Below are positions 8,683 to 16,558 of a DNA stretch of 64,000 nt, one piece after another. The position numbers and the translations under genes were made by a program. The stretch comes from Marinibaculum sp040216765 (GTDB taxonomy: Bacteria > Pseudomonadota > Alphaproteobacteria > Ferrovibrionales > Ferrovibrionaceae), in assembly GCA_040216765.1 (NCBI GenBank), contig JAVJON010000036.1, positions 62,001-126,000 on the forward strand, in the 5' to 3' direction. The notes below the pieces were generated by a model. It saw only the letters and a list, made by a program, of their open reading frames with translations. It was not told the DNA's origin and did not search any database. How positions within the stretch are numbered: the first letter of the stretch is position 1; each line of letters starts with the position of its first letter.

Positions 8683-9666
8683 TCATGGCGCCCCCGCGCC
8701 GTGGCGCGGGACGGCGGTGACGACGATCTCGCTGCGTGCCGAGCCGAAGGCGGTGCGGCAGGCCGCTTCCAGGCGGGCGTTGAGACTGTCGATCTCCGCT
8801 CCGGTCACCGGCCGCTGCGGGTCGGCATAGGCGACCACGAAGATGCCGCGGCCGAGCTTGGTGACCGCCAGGTCGCGCAGGGCCAGGCCCGCGCCGGCGC
8901 AGAGCGGACGTGCGATGCCGTCCGCGGTCTCGATGTGATGCCGGGGGGCGGAGGCGCCGGCGACCTCGCGCAGGGCGGCCAGGAACAGCCGAACCGGCTG
9001 CGGCCCGATCAGCGCCACCAGGACCAGCACCACCAGCGCGTCGGCGATCGGCACGATCGGCGCCAGCGCCGTGCCGTGCAGGAACTGCACCAGGAACAGC
9101 GCGACCGCGGTGCCCGCGCTGATCGCGCCATCGACCAGGGCGGCGCGGGATTCGGTTCGCAGGATCTCGCTGCGGCGGCCGGTGCGGACCCAGGCGCGGT
9201 GATGCACCCAGGCCAGGCTGAGGCAGATCGCCACCATGGCCGCGCCATAGATCACGATCGGCCCGAAGACCAGCTCCGGCGCCTCGCCCTCCGTCAGGTA
9301 GGTGATGATCTTGGTCGCCGCCGTCAGGGCCGCGAAACAGAGGATGCCGGCCAGCACCATCGACCGGAAGGTGACGTAGAGCGCCTCGTCGGCGTCGTAG
9401 CCGAAGGGGCGCGAGGGATCCGGCCGCCGGGCGATCGCGGCGCCGACCCGGGTCGCCACGATGGCGGAAACGAAATTGACCGCGGAATAGAGGCCGTCGA
9501 TCAGGACGGCGTCGGAATGGGACAGCCAGGCGGCGGCGATGCCGGCGACGGCCATGAACAGGTTCGCCCAGAGGCTGATGAACAGGGAGCGGGCCTCGAT
9601 CGCCCTGGCCGAAGCCCCCACACTGGCCTCGGCCCCCACGCTGGCCTCCGCACCGTCGGCCGGCAT
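8683..9666 (-). CDS. Cation diffusion facilitator (CDF) family metal transporter
   Basis: CDF proteins export divalent metals (Zn, Fe, Co, Cd, Mn) across the inner membrane in exchange for protons. The product is 327 aa. It has about six hydrophobic segments; TM2 carries AVLIDGLYSAVNFVSA and is followed by the typical RRPDPSRPFGYDADEALYV loop, where the CDF signature usually reads PFGY. TM5 contains AALVDGAISAGTAVALFLV. A cytoplasmic C-terminal domain follows (LALRDLAVTKLGRGIFVVA). The usual TM2 and TM5 HxxxD pairs read S-x-x-x-D-like here, so metal specificity cannot be assigned. The start follows a purine-rich GGGGGGACAGGG stretch. The gene lies 35 bp behind the aminopeptidase and is probably co-transcribed with it. 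Confidence 0.82.
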   Translation of the reverse strand: MPADGAEASVGAEASVGASARAIEARSLFISLWANLFMAVAGIAAAWLSHSDAVLIDGLYSAVNFVSAIVATRVGAAIARRPDPSRPFGYDADEALYVTFRSMVLAGILCFAALTAATKIITYLTEGEAPELVFGPIVIYGAAMVAICLSLAWVHHRAWVRTGRRSEILRTESRAALVDGAISAGTAVALFLVQFLHGTALAPIVPIADALVVLVLVALIGPQPVRLFLAALREVAGASAPRHHIETADGIARPLCAGAGLALRDLAVTKLGRGIFVVAYADPQRPVTGAEIDSLNARLEAACRTAFGSARSEIVVTAVPRHGAGAP

Positions 9667-9701
9667 TGCCCTGTCCCCCCTGGTGAAACCCCGGGCCCAG
9701 G

Positions 9702-11744
9702 TTACTGCCCCGCGGCCGCCTCGCCCAGGGGGGCCGTCGCGACCGCCAGCCAGTCCGCGGTTTCCTTGTCCAGCAACGGGGTCAGGCTGTCCCGCACGGT
9801 GGCGTGGTAGTCGTCGAGCCAGGCGATCTCGGCGCGGCTCAGCAGGCCCGGATCGACCAGCGCGCGGTCGATCGGTGCACGGGTCAGGGTCTCGAATCCC
9901 AGCATCTCGCGCTCCGCGCCCGGCACCTCGACCGGCATCACCGCCACCAGGTTCTCGATCCGGATGCCATAGGCGCCTTCCTTGTAGTAGCCAGGCTCGT
10001 TCGACAGGATCATGCCCGGCACCAGCGCCGCGCCGCCGCCGGCCTTGGAGATCCGCTGCGGTCCCTCGTGCACCCCCAGATAGCTGCCCACCCCGTGGCC
10101 CGTGCCATGGTCGTAGTCCAGCCCGGCCTGCCACAGGGCGGCGCGCGCCAGGCTGTCGAGCTGGCCGCCGCTGGTGCCCCTGGGGAACAATGCCATGGCC
10201 AGGGCGATATGCCCTTTCAGGACCCGGGTGAAGCGGTCGCGCATCTCCGCATCCGGTGTGCCGATCGCGACCGTGCGCGTGATGTCGGTCGTGCCGTCCA
10301 GGTACTGGGCGCCGGAATCCACCAGGAACAGGCTGCCGGGCTCCAGCTTGCGGTTGCTCGCCGGGGTCACCCGGTAATGCACGATGGCGCCGTTCGGCCC
10401 GGCGCCGGAGATCGTGTCGAAGGACAGGTCCTGGATCATCCTGCCGCTGCGCCGGAACGCCTCCAGCTGGGCGGCGGCGGTCATCTCGTCGACCTGTCCG
10501 CCGGGGCCGGCGCCGGCCAGCCATTTCAGGAACCGGGTCACCGCGGCGCCGTCGCGCAGATGGGCGGCGCGCATGCCGTTCAGTTCCACCGGGTTCTTCT
10601 GCGCCTTCGGGGCCAGGCAGGGATCGGGGTTGCGGTCCAGCCTGGCGCCCGCCGCCTCCAGCCGCTCGGCGATCCAGGCGGGCGCGCTGGCCGGGTCCAG
10701 GCGCACCAGCGCCTTGTCCCGGCCCAGCCGGTCCAGCGCCGCGCCCAGTTTCTCGGGCGGGTGCAGTGTCACGCCGTTGCCCAGATGGGGGCGCAGCTCC
10801 GCCGTCATCTTGCGGCGGTCGAGGAACAGGTCCGCGGTCTCGTCCGCGTGCAGGATGGCAAAGGCGTGCGGGAACGGCGCCCGGGGCACGTCGCCGCCGC
10901 GGATGTTGAACAGCCAGGCGATCGACTCCGGCAGGCTCAGCACCGCCGCCTGGTCCCCTGCCTCCGCGAGGAGCGCGGCGATCTCCGCCCGCTTCGCGGC
11001 AGAGGGCCGCCCGGTATACATCTCGGTATGCGGCCGCACCGGTGCCAGCGGCGGCGGCGGCTGGCCGTCCCAGGCCCGGTCGATCGGGTTTTGCTCCACG
11101 GCGACAAGCTCGATGCCGGCCTTCCCGGCGGCGCGGCGCCAGCGGGCCAGGCCGTCCGGCGTGTGCAGCCAGGGGTCGTAGCCGATGCGCTGCCCCGCCG
11201 CCTGGCGGGCGAGCCAGTCGTGCGGCGGCGCCTCGGTGATGTGATGCAGCGAGAACAGGGCGGTATCGACCTGGTCGCGCAGCTGCAGGGTATAGCGCCC
11301 GTCGCTCCACACGCCCGCCTTGTCGTGCAGCACGATCGCCATGCCCGCCGAGCCGGTGAAGCCGGTCAGCCAGGCCAGCCGTTCCGCCTGCCGCGGCAGA
11401 TACTCGCCCTGATGCGCATCGGTCATCGGCACGATGAAGCCGTCCAGTTCCTGCGCCGCCAGCTCCTGCCGCACGCGGTCCAGCCTGCCGGCCGACTGCT
11501 GCCGGTCGCCCAGCCCGTCACGCCACTGCGCCGCCAGCGCCTCGACCTCGCGTGCCAGCCTGGCGGCCTTCTCGGCCGGGGCCGCTGCGGCCAGCAGGTC
11601 CAGGCCCTGGCGGGTGCCGAACCGGTCCGGGCTGGCGGCAACCCCTGCCGCCCAGGCCCGGGCGCCCTGGGCGGAGAGCCCGGGATGCAGGTCGCAGAGC
11701 AGCTTCACGGAATCGGGAGAGATATCGACCGTCATCTGAAACAT
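9702..11744 (-). CDS. M24B family aminopeptidase P (Xaa-Pro aminopeptidase, long form)
   Basis: The enzyme removes N-terminal residues preceding proline from peptides and is cytoplasmic. The product is 680 aa, like the three-domain eukaryotic-type aminopeptidase P. Two creatinase-like N-terminal domains (LDGFIVPMTDAHQGEYL; WLFNIRGGDVPRAPF) precede the pita-bread catalytic domain. Dinuclear metal ligands are visible: Asp in FLVDSGAQYLDGTTDITRT (two Asp), His in GTGHGVGSYLGVHEGPQ, Glu in ILSNEPGYYKEGAYGIRIEN and Glu in the same IRIEN block. Two ATGs compete: 11744, and 11735 (MTVDIS), which is better spaced (about 10 nt) from the GAAGG ribosome site. It is divergent from the DUF1127 gene and upstream of the CDF gene. 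Confidence 0.93.
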   Translation of the reverse strand: MFQMTVDISPDSVKLLCDLHPGLSAQGARAWAAGVAASPDRFGTRQGLDLLAAAAPAEKAARLAREVEALAAQWRDGLGDRQQSAGRLDRVRQELAAQELDGFIVPMTDAHQGEYLPRQAERLAWLTGFTGSAGMAIVLHDKAGVWSDGRYTLQLRDQVDTALFSLHHITEAPPHDWLARQAAGQRIGYDPWLHTPDGLARWRRAAGKAGIELVAVEQNPIDRAWDGQPPPPLAPVRPHTEMYTGRPSAAKRAEIAALLAEAGDQAAVLSLPESIAWLFNIRGGDVPRAPFPHAFAILHADETADLFLDRRKMTAELRPHLGNGVTLHPPEKLGAALDRLGRDKALVRLDPASAPAWIAERLEAAGARLDRNPDPCLAPKAQKNPVELNGMRAAHLRDGAAVTRFLKWLAGAGPGGQVDEMTAAAQLEAFRRSGRMIQDLSFDTISGAGPNGAIVHYRVTPASNRKLEPGSLFLVDSGAQYLDGTTDITRTVAIGTPDAEMRDRFTRVLKGHIALAMALFPRGTSGGQLDSLARAALWQAGLDYDHGTGHGVGSYLGVHEGPQRISKAGGGAALVPGMILSNEPGYYKEGAYGIRIENLVAVMPVEVPGAEREMLGFETLTRAPIDRALVDPGLLSRAEIAWLDDYHATVRDSLTPLLDKETADWLAVATAPLGEAAAGQ

Positions 11745-11824
11745 ACCTTCGCCAAAGAGCCATGCGATTCTTGCAGGTCTGCGCTACCACGCTTCTGTGG
11801 CTTTCCCATTTGAAATTCCGTGTG

Positions 11825-11840
11825 TGCACTGCAACATAAT
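11825..11840 (+). promoter_or_regulatory. TGCACTGCAACATAAT element upstream of first DUF1127 gene
   Basis: This 16-bp element is repeated almost exactly (one substitution and one inserted A) at 12474-12490, upstream of the paralogous second gene. It ends 68 bp before the start at 11908. The TGC-N-TGCA character recalls TGC-rich sites of the PhaR type in alphaproteobacteria, which is only a suggestion. It could also be a shared promoter core. Confidence 0.4.
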
Positions 11841-11907
11841 CAGCGTCAAACACCGCCACCCGGGCGCCGATCCAGGATGCCAGGGTGAATTCCCGAGGAA
11901 CGTGAGA

Positions 11908-12291
11908 ATGTATACCGCAAATCGTCAAGCCGTTGACGCCCGGGGCATGGATTTCATCGCCATGCAGGCCCATGCCCGCGCCCTTCGTGCCGAGGCCATT
12001 GCCGACCTGATCGGCCGTGGCCTGTCCACCGCCGCGCGCGCCCTGCGCACGGCCTGGCATGCGCTGGAGCAGAACCGGTTGGACCGGGCATTGCGTCGCG
12101 AACTGTCGCGGCTGGATGCCCATACCCTGCGTGACCTGGGCCTGTCGCCCGCCGCCCTGTCGTCGATGACCAGCGAGGCGCTGCTCGATCATCCCCTGGC
12201 GGTGCTCGAGGGCACTGCCGCCCGCCATGCCACGCGTGCCGCGAACGAGAACGCCACCGGCGCTGGCCAGGGCGCCCGCACCGCCGCCTGA
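11908..12291 (+). CDS. DUF1127 domain protein, first of a tandem pair
   Basis: The product is 127 aa from an ATG preceded by GAGGA. The C-terminal half holds a DUF1127-like helix pair, RRELSRLDAHTLRDLGLSP, matching the family pattern in which a conserved RDLGLS/RDIGLS follows a short Arg-rich helix. The N-terminal part is an amphipathic Arg/Ala-rich helix. No signal peptide or membrane segment is seen. DUF1127 proteins are small, basic and often RNA-associated or linked to phosphate, phenotypic and stress control in alphaproteobacteria; the role here is unknown. The next gene is a clear paralogue sharing the same layout, including a tail motif ANENAT. Confidence 0.75.
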   Translation: MYTANRQAVDARGMDFIAMQAHARALRAEAIADLIGRGLSTAARALRTAWHALEQNRLDRALRRELSRLDAHTLRDLGLSPAALSSMTSEALLDHPLAVLEGTAARHATRAANENATGAGQGARTAA

Positions 12292-12473
12292 CGACGTCGC
12301 CCGCCGGGCACCGGCTCCATGCAACGGGGGCGGCGGACAGTCCGTCCGCCCCCTATGCATGTTTGTCGCCGGGGCATGTCTGGGAGCGGGCCGTTCGCAC
12401 CGGATCCTGCATGCGCGACGTGCAAGGCAGTCCTGCCCATCGAGGGCCGGCAACCGCCTTGCCATCGGCATAG

Positions 12474-12490
12474 TGCAGTGCAACAATAAT
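12474..12490 (+). promoter_or_regulatory. TGCAGTGCAACAATAAT element upstream of second DUF1127 gene
   Basis: This is the near-duplicate of the element at 11825-11840, ending 80 bp before the start at 12570. Conservation of this string in otherwise dissimilar intergenic DNA argues that it is a functional promoter or operator shared by the two paralogues. Confidence 0.4.
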
Positions 12491-12569
12491 ATTGCGACGC
12501 AGCAAAACGCGTCAGAGAGAGAGCGTTCCGGCTGCCGCAAGGCGCCGGTCGAAGCAGAAAGGGTTGGCA

Positions 12570-12935
12570 ATGACGCCGAATTCGGGGCTCACCTACTTGG
12601 CCGAGGCTGGCAGCGACGATATCGCCGTCCAGATCAAGCGGGCGCGGGTGATGCGCGCCCAGGCCGCTGCCGACTTGATGAATGCCGGGCTTTCCGCCAT
12701 CGGCCCGCTGTTCCGCCCGCTGTCGCGCCGCGTGGCGCGCTGGCGCGAGTTGTCGGCGCTGCGGCGGAGCTTTGCAGGCCTGGATCCGCGGACCCTGCGC
12801 GACCTGGGCCTGAGCCCGCAACTGGCGGCCGAGATCACGCCGGAGGCGCTGGCCGATCATCCGATGGCCGTCCCCGGCCGCTGGCAGGTCGCCAACGAGA
12901 ACGCCACCCGGCGCCAGGACCGCAGCGCGGCCTGA
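12570..12935 (+). CDS. DUF1127 domain protein, second of a tandem pair
   Basis: The product is 121 aa, starting at ATG 12570 behind an AGAAAGGG ribosome site. It ends with LRRSFAGLDPRTLRDLGLSP, the DUF1127 signature, then the tail VANENATRRQDR that parallels AANENATGAGQ in the upstream copy. The helical N-terminus (IKRARVMRAQAAADLMNAGL) also matches the first gene's layout (MQAHARALRAEAIADLIGRGL). The two genes are therefore a diverged tandem duplication, separated by 278 bp and each with its own regulatory element. Convergent with prmA, 21 bp away. Function is unknown. Confidence 0.75.
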   Translation: MTPNSGLTYLAEAGSDDIAVQIKRARVMRAQAAADLMNAGLSAIGPLFRPLSRRVARWRELSALRRSFAGLDPRTLRDLGLSPQLAAEITPEALADHPMAVPGRWQVANENATRRQDRSAA

Positions 12936-12956
12936 AACCGCAGCTGGCCTGTCTTC

Positions 12957-13871
12957 CTAGACCTGCCATCGCAGCGGCAACCGCACCGGGCTGCGGCTGA
13001 GCAGCAGGGCCGACCAGCCCTCCTGCCGCAGTTCGGCGCGCAGGATCATCCCCTGTGCCCGGTACGCGGTGGCGACCCGCCGCGCCTCGAAGCTCAGCAG
13101 CCCGGCCAGCACCACCAGGCTGCCCGGATGGCTGAGCGCGGCGATGCCCGGCGCCATCGCGATCAGCGGGCCGGACAGGATGTTCGCGAAGATCGCGTCG
13201 AACGGCGCCGCGGCGCGCAGGGCCCGGTCGCCCGGCCGGCTGGCCAGGCAACAGCGCATCCGGTCCGCCACGCCGTTGAGCGCGGCGTTCTCGGCGGCGA
13301 TGCGCACCGCCACCGGATCGATATCCGCCGCCAGCACCCTGGCCTTCCAGGCCCGTGCGGCAGCGATTCCCAGGACACCGGAGCCGCATCCCAGGTCCAG
13401 CACGCTCGCATGGGGCCGCCCCTGCGACCCGGCCAGCCCGGCGATCGCCTGCAAGCAGAGCGCCGTCGACGGCGCGCGCCCGGTGCCGAAGGCCTGGGCG
13501 GCCTCGATCTCCAGCGGCCATCGGGATGACGGCCGGTCATGGCGATGGTCGCTGCCGTACAGGACGAAGCCGCCGATCCGGAACGGCGCGCGGATCCGGT
13601 TGGAATGGCCGACCCAGTCCGCCGGCGGCAGCTCCGCCAGGCCCGGCTCCGCCGACCCGGGGGCGATCTCCCGCAGCGCCGCGGCGATAGGGGCAAGCTC
13701 CGGCGGGGAATCGTACACCGCCGACAGCAGGCGCCGGGACGGGTCCGCGGTCTCGAACTCCGACACCGCCAGGGCATCGGGGAAGGCCAGTTCCCCCGCC
13801 GCGGCAGCCAGTGCCGCAGGCACCTCGGCCTCGACCTGCCAGAGCGTGGCGGTCATGGGGGGCGCGGTCAT
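12957..13871 (-). CDS. prmA: Ribosomal protein L11 methyltransferase PrmA
   Basis: PrmA transfers methyl groups from S-adenosylmethionine to lysines and the N-terminus of ribosomal protein L11. The product is 304 aa. A small N-terminal substrate-binding domain precedes a class I methyltransferase fold with motif I SVLDLGCGSGVLGIAAARAW, an acidic strand-end ADIDPVAVRIAAENAALNG, and the PrmA-specific FANILSGPLIAMAPGI where amino-N methyltransferases have NPPY-like motifs. AFGTGRAPSTALCL is the PrmA variant of the usual GTG-HxTT block. The start ATG overlaps the uvrD stop (ATGA), indicating translational coupling. A second ATG 15 bp in (13856) is an alternative. Confidence 0.9.
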   Translation of the reverse strand: MTAPPMTATLWQVEAEVPAALAAAAGELAFPDALAVSEFETADPSRRLLSAVYDSPPELAPIAAALREIAPGSAEPGLAELPPADWVGHSNRIRAPFRIGGFVLYGSDHRHDRPSSRWPLEIEAAQAFGTGRAPSTALCLQAIAGLAGSQGRPHASVLDLGCGSGVLGIAAARAWKARVLAADIDPVAVRIAAENAALNGVADRMRCCLASRPGDRALRAAAPFDAIFANILSGPLIAMAPGIAALSHPGSLVVLAGLLSFEARRVATAYRAQGMILRAELRQEGWSALLLSRSPVRLPLRWQV

Positions 13872-16255
13872 GCCGGCTGGATGAAGCTGTCGATGACCCG
13901 CTTGCGCCCGGCCTTGTCGAAATCGATGGTCAGCTTGTTGTCGTCGATGCCCGCGACCCGGCCATGGCCGAACTTCTGGTGGAACACCCGCGCGCCGACC
14001 CGCCAGGCCCCGCCCTCGGGCGCGTCCTGGCGCACCGGCTCGGCCGTCGCCTCGATCAACCCCGGCCCGGACCGGCTCCGGCCGCCGCCCCGGCCGCCCT
14101 CTTGCGCCCCTGTGCCCTGGCCACCCCTGCGGCTCGCGGCGCGGCGTTCCGCGTCCAGCCAGGGGGCCTCGTAGACGAAGCCGCCATAGAGCTCCTCGTT
14201 GATCCCGGCGGCACGGCTGCCATAGACGCCCTTCTGGGCGTCGCGGGTCACATGCTCTTCGGGCAGCTCGTCGACGAAGCGCGACGGGATGTTCGACTGC
14301 CACTGGCCATAGACCCGCCGGTTCGCGGCGAAAAAGATGTAGCAGCGCTGCCGCGCGCGGGTGATGCCGACATAGGCCAGCCGGCGCTCCTCCTCCAGCC
14401 CGGCGACGCCATTGCCGTCCAGCGAGCGCTGGCTGGGGAACAGGCCATCCTCCCATCCCGGCAGGAACACCGTGTCGAATTCCAGCCCCTTGGCCGCATG
14501 CAGGGTCATCAGGTTGACCATCTCCGCCGAATCCGAGGTGTCGTTGTCCATCACCAGCGCGACATGCTCCAGGAAGGCGCCCAGCGCCTCGAAATCGTCG
14601 ATCGCCTGGACCAGCTCCTTCAGGTTCTCCAGCCGCCCCGGCGAATCCGGCGAACGGTCGTTCTGCCACATCTCGGTATAGCCGCTCTCGTCCAGCACGG
14701 TTTCCACCACCTCGGCATGGGGCATGCCGTCCAGCATGGCCCGCCAGCGGTCGAAATCGGCGATCAGGCTGCGGATCGTGGTGCGCACCTTGGGGCGCAG
14801 CTCGTCGGTCTCCACCAGCTGCCGGGCGGCCTTCATCAGGCTGGTGTCGCGGGCCCGCGCCGCCTGGTGCAGCAGCTGCAGGCTGGCATCGCCCAGGCCG
14901 CGTTTCGGCACGTTCAGGATGCGCTCCAGCGCAAGATCGTCATCCTCCTGCGCGATCACCCGCAGATAGGCCATGGCGTCGCGGATCTCCTGCCGCTCGT
15001 AGAACCGCAGGCCGCCGATCACCCGGTAGCGCAGGCCCATCTGGATGAAGCGCTCCTCGAAGGCGCGGGTCTGCGAGCCGGCGCGCACCAGGATCGCCAT
15101 CTGCTGCAGCGCATTGCCGTCGCGCTGCAGCGCCTCGATCTCCTCGCCCACGGCGCGGGCCTCCTCGTCCTGGTCCCAGACGCCGCGCACGGCGACCTTC
15201 TCGCCGGTCTCGCCTTCCGTCCACAGGGTCTTGCCCAGCCGACCCTCGTTATGGGCGATGATGCCGCTGGCCGCCGCCAGGATATGCGAGGTGGAGCGGT
15301 AGTTGCGCTCCAGCCGGACGACTTCCGCGCCGGGGAAATCCGTCTCGAAGCGCAGGATGTTGCCGACCTCGGCGCCACGCCAGCCATAGATCGACTGGTC
15401 GTCGTCGCCGACGCAGCAGATGTTCCGGTTCGCCTGGGCCAGCAGGCGCAGCCAGAGGTACTGCGCCACGTTGGTGTCCTGGTACTCGTCCACCAGGATG
15501 TAGCGGAACCGCCGGTGATAGTCCGCCAGGATCTCCGGCTCGGTCTGGAACAGGGTCAGGTTGTGCAGCAGCAGGTCGCCGAAATCGCAGGCGTTCAGGG
15601 TCTTCAGCCGGTCCTGGTACTGGCGGTAGATCTCCAGCGCGCGGCCGTCGGCAAGGCCCGAATCGGCGGTCGGCACCGCCGACGGCGCCAGGCCCCGGTC
15701 CTTCCAGCGGCCGATCACGGCGGCAAAGGCCCGCGGCGGGAACTTCTTCTCGTCGATATTGCTGGCCTGCAGCAGCTGCTTCAGCAGCCGCAGCTGGTCG
15801 TCGGTGTCCAGGATGGTGAAGTCCGAGCGCAGGCCCAGCACCTCGGCATGCCGGCGCAGCATGCGTGCGCCGATGGCATGGAAGGTGCCGAGCCAGAGCC
15901 CTTCGGCGGCCCGCCCGATCAGCCCGCCGACCCGCTCGCGCATCTCCCGCGCGGCCTTGTTGGTGAACGTCACCGCCAGCACCTGGCTGGGCCAGGCCCG
16001 GCCGGTCGACAGCAGGTGCGCCAGCCGGGTGGTCAGCACGCGGGTCTTGCCGGTGCCCGCGCCGGCCAGCACCAGCAGCGGGCCGTCGAGGCATTCGACC
16101 GCCCGGCGCTGCTCGGGGTTCAGCATGGTCAGGTAGCCCGGCGGGGCCTGCGGCGGCGGCGGGGCCGGCCGGCCGTCGGATGCACCCGGTCCCCGCGCTC
16201 CGGGCGGGCCGATGGCAGCATCATCGTCGGACAGGTCGAAGGGGTCGGCAGTCAC
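13868..16255 (-). CDS. uvrD: ATP-dependent DNA helicase UvrD/PcrA
   Basis: This superfamily 1A 3'-5' helicase acts in nucleotide excision and mismatch repair and removes RecA filaments. From GTG 16255 the product is 795 aa. Motifs occur in order: Q-motif LNPEQRRAVE, Walker A AGAGTGKTRVLTTRLA, Ia TFTNKAAREMRERV, II ILVDEYQDTN, III GDDDQSIYGWRGA, IV RLERNYRST, V MTLHAAKGLEFDTVFLPG and VI AYVGITRARQR. A C-terminal Tudor-like RNA-polymerase-binding segment (GARVFHQKFGHGRVAGIDD) is present. Starts further upstream would add a low-complexity leader without conservation; ATG 16126 would shorten it to the core. No strong ribosome site supports any of them, so the start is uncertain. Confidence 0.95.
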   Translation of the reverse strand: MTADPFDLSDDDAAIGPPGARGPGASDGRPAPPPPQAPPGYLTMLNPEQRRAVECLDGPLLVLAGAGTGKTRVLTTRLAHLLSTGRAWPSQVLAVTFTNKAAREMRERVGGLIGRAAEGLWLGTFHAIGARMLRRHAEVLGLRSDFTILDTDDQLRLLKQLLQASNIDEKKFPPRAFAAVIGRWKDRGLAPSAVPTADSGLADGRALEIYRQYQDRLKTLNACDFGDLLLHNLTLFQTEPEILADYHRRFRYILVDEYQDTNVAQYLWLRLLAQANRNICCVGDDDQSIYGWRGAEVGNILRFETDFPGAEVVRLERNYRSTSHILAAASGIIAHNEGRLGKTLWTEGETGEKVAVRGVWDQDEEARAVGEEIEALQRDGNALQQMAILVRAGSQTRAFEERFIQMGLRYRVIGGLRFYERQEIRDAMAYLRVIAQEDDDLALERILNVPKRGLGDASLQLLHQAARARDTSLMKAARQLVETDELRPKVRTTIRSLIADFDRWRAMLDGMPHAEVVETVLDESGYTEMWQNDRSPDSPGRLENLKELVQAIDDFEALGAFLEHVALVMDNDTSDSAEMVNLMTLHAAKGLEFDTVFLPGWEDGLFPSQRSLDGNGVAGLEEERRLAYVGITRARQRCYIFFAANRRVYGQWQSNIPSRFVDELPEEHVTRDAQKGVYGSRAAGINEELYGGFVYEAPWLDAERRAASRRGGQGTGAQEGGRGGGRSRSGPGLIEATAEPVRQDAPEGGAWRVGARVFHQKFGHGRVAGIDDNKLTIDFDKAGRKRVIDSFIQPA

Positions 16256-16475
16256 GTGGCGGCTCGTCTGGTTGGGTATCGGGTCCGGGCGGATCCCGGC
16301 CTGCCCGGTTCCGGCCTTGAAGGGGGCCGTGGCCCGGCTGCCACGGCGCGGCCGGTTCGGTGCACCTTGCCGGGCCGGCAGTCTAGCGCGGATCGCCGGC
16401 ATTCGGCACCCGCCGATCCGGCCGGGATGGCGGGATCCGGCCACAGGGTCGTTGTCACAGGCAAAATTTACCTTT

Positions 16476-16497
16476 CGTTAGCGGCTGAGACCTAACG
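16476..16497. promoter_or_regulatory. Inverted repeat in the uvrD/MCP divergent region
   Basis: CGTTAG and CTAACG (6-bp perfect arms, 10-bp spacer) sit 62-83 bp upstream of the chemoreceptor start, next to a short AT-rich patch (AAAATTTACC). The 303-bp gap from 16256 to 16558 otherwise holds no gene. It could be an operator for the chemoreceptor or part of the divergent promoters. Confidence 0.25.
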
Positions 16498-16558
16498 TCC
16501 TGCCACGCAGCCTTTGTCGGTGGCGATGGCGGCTTGTGCGGGCAGGGGAGGGCGGGCA

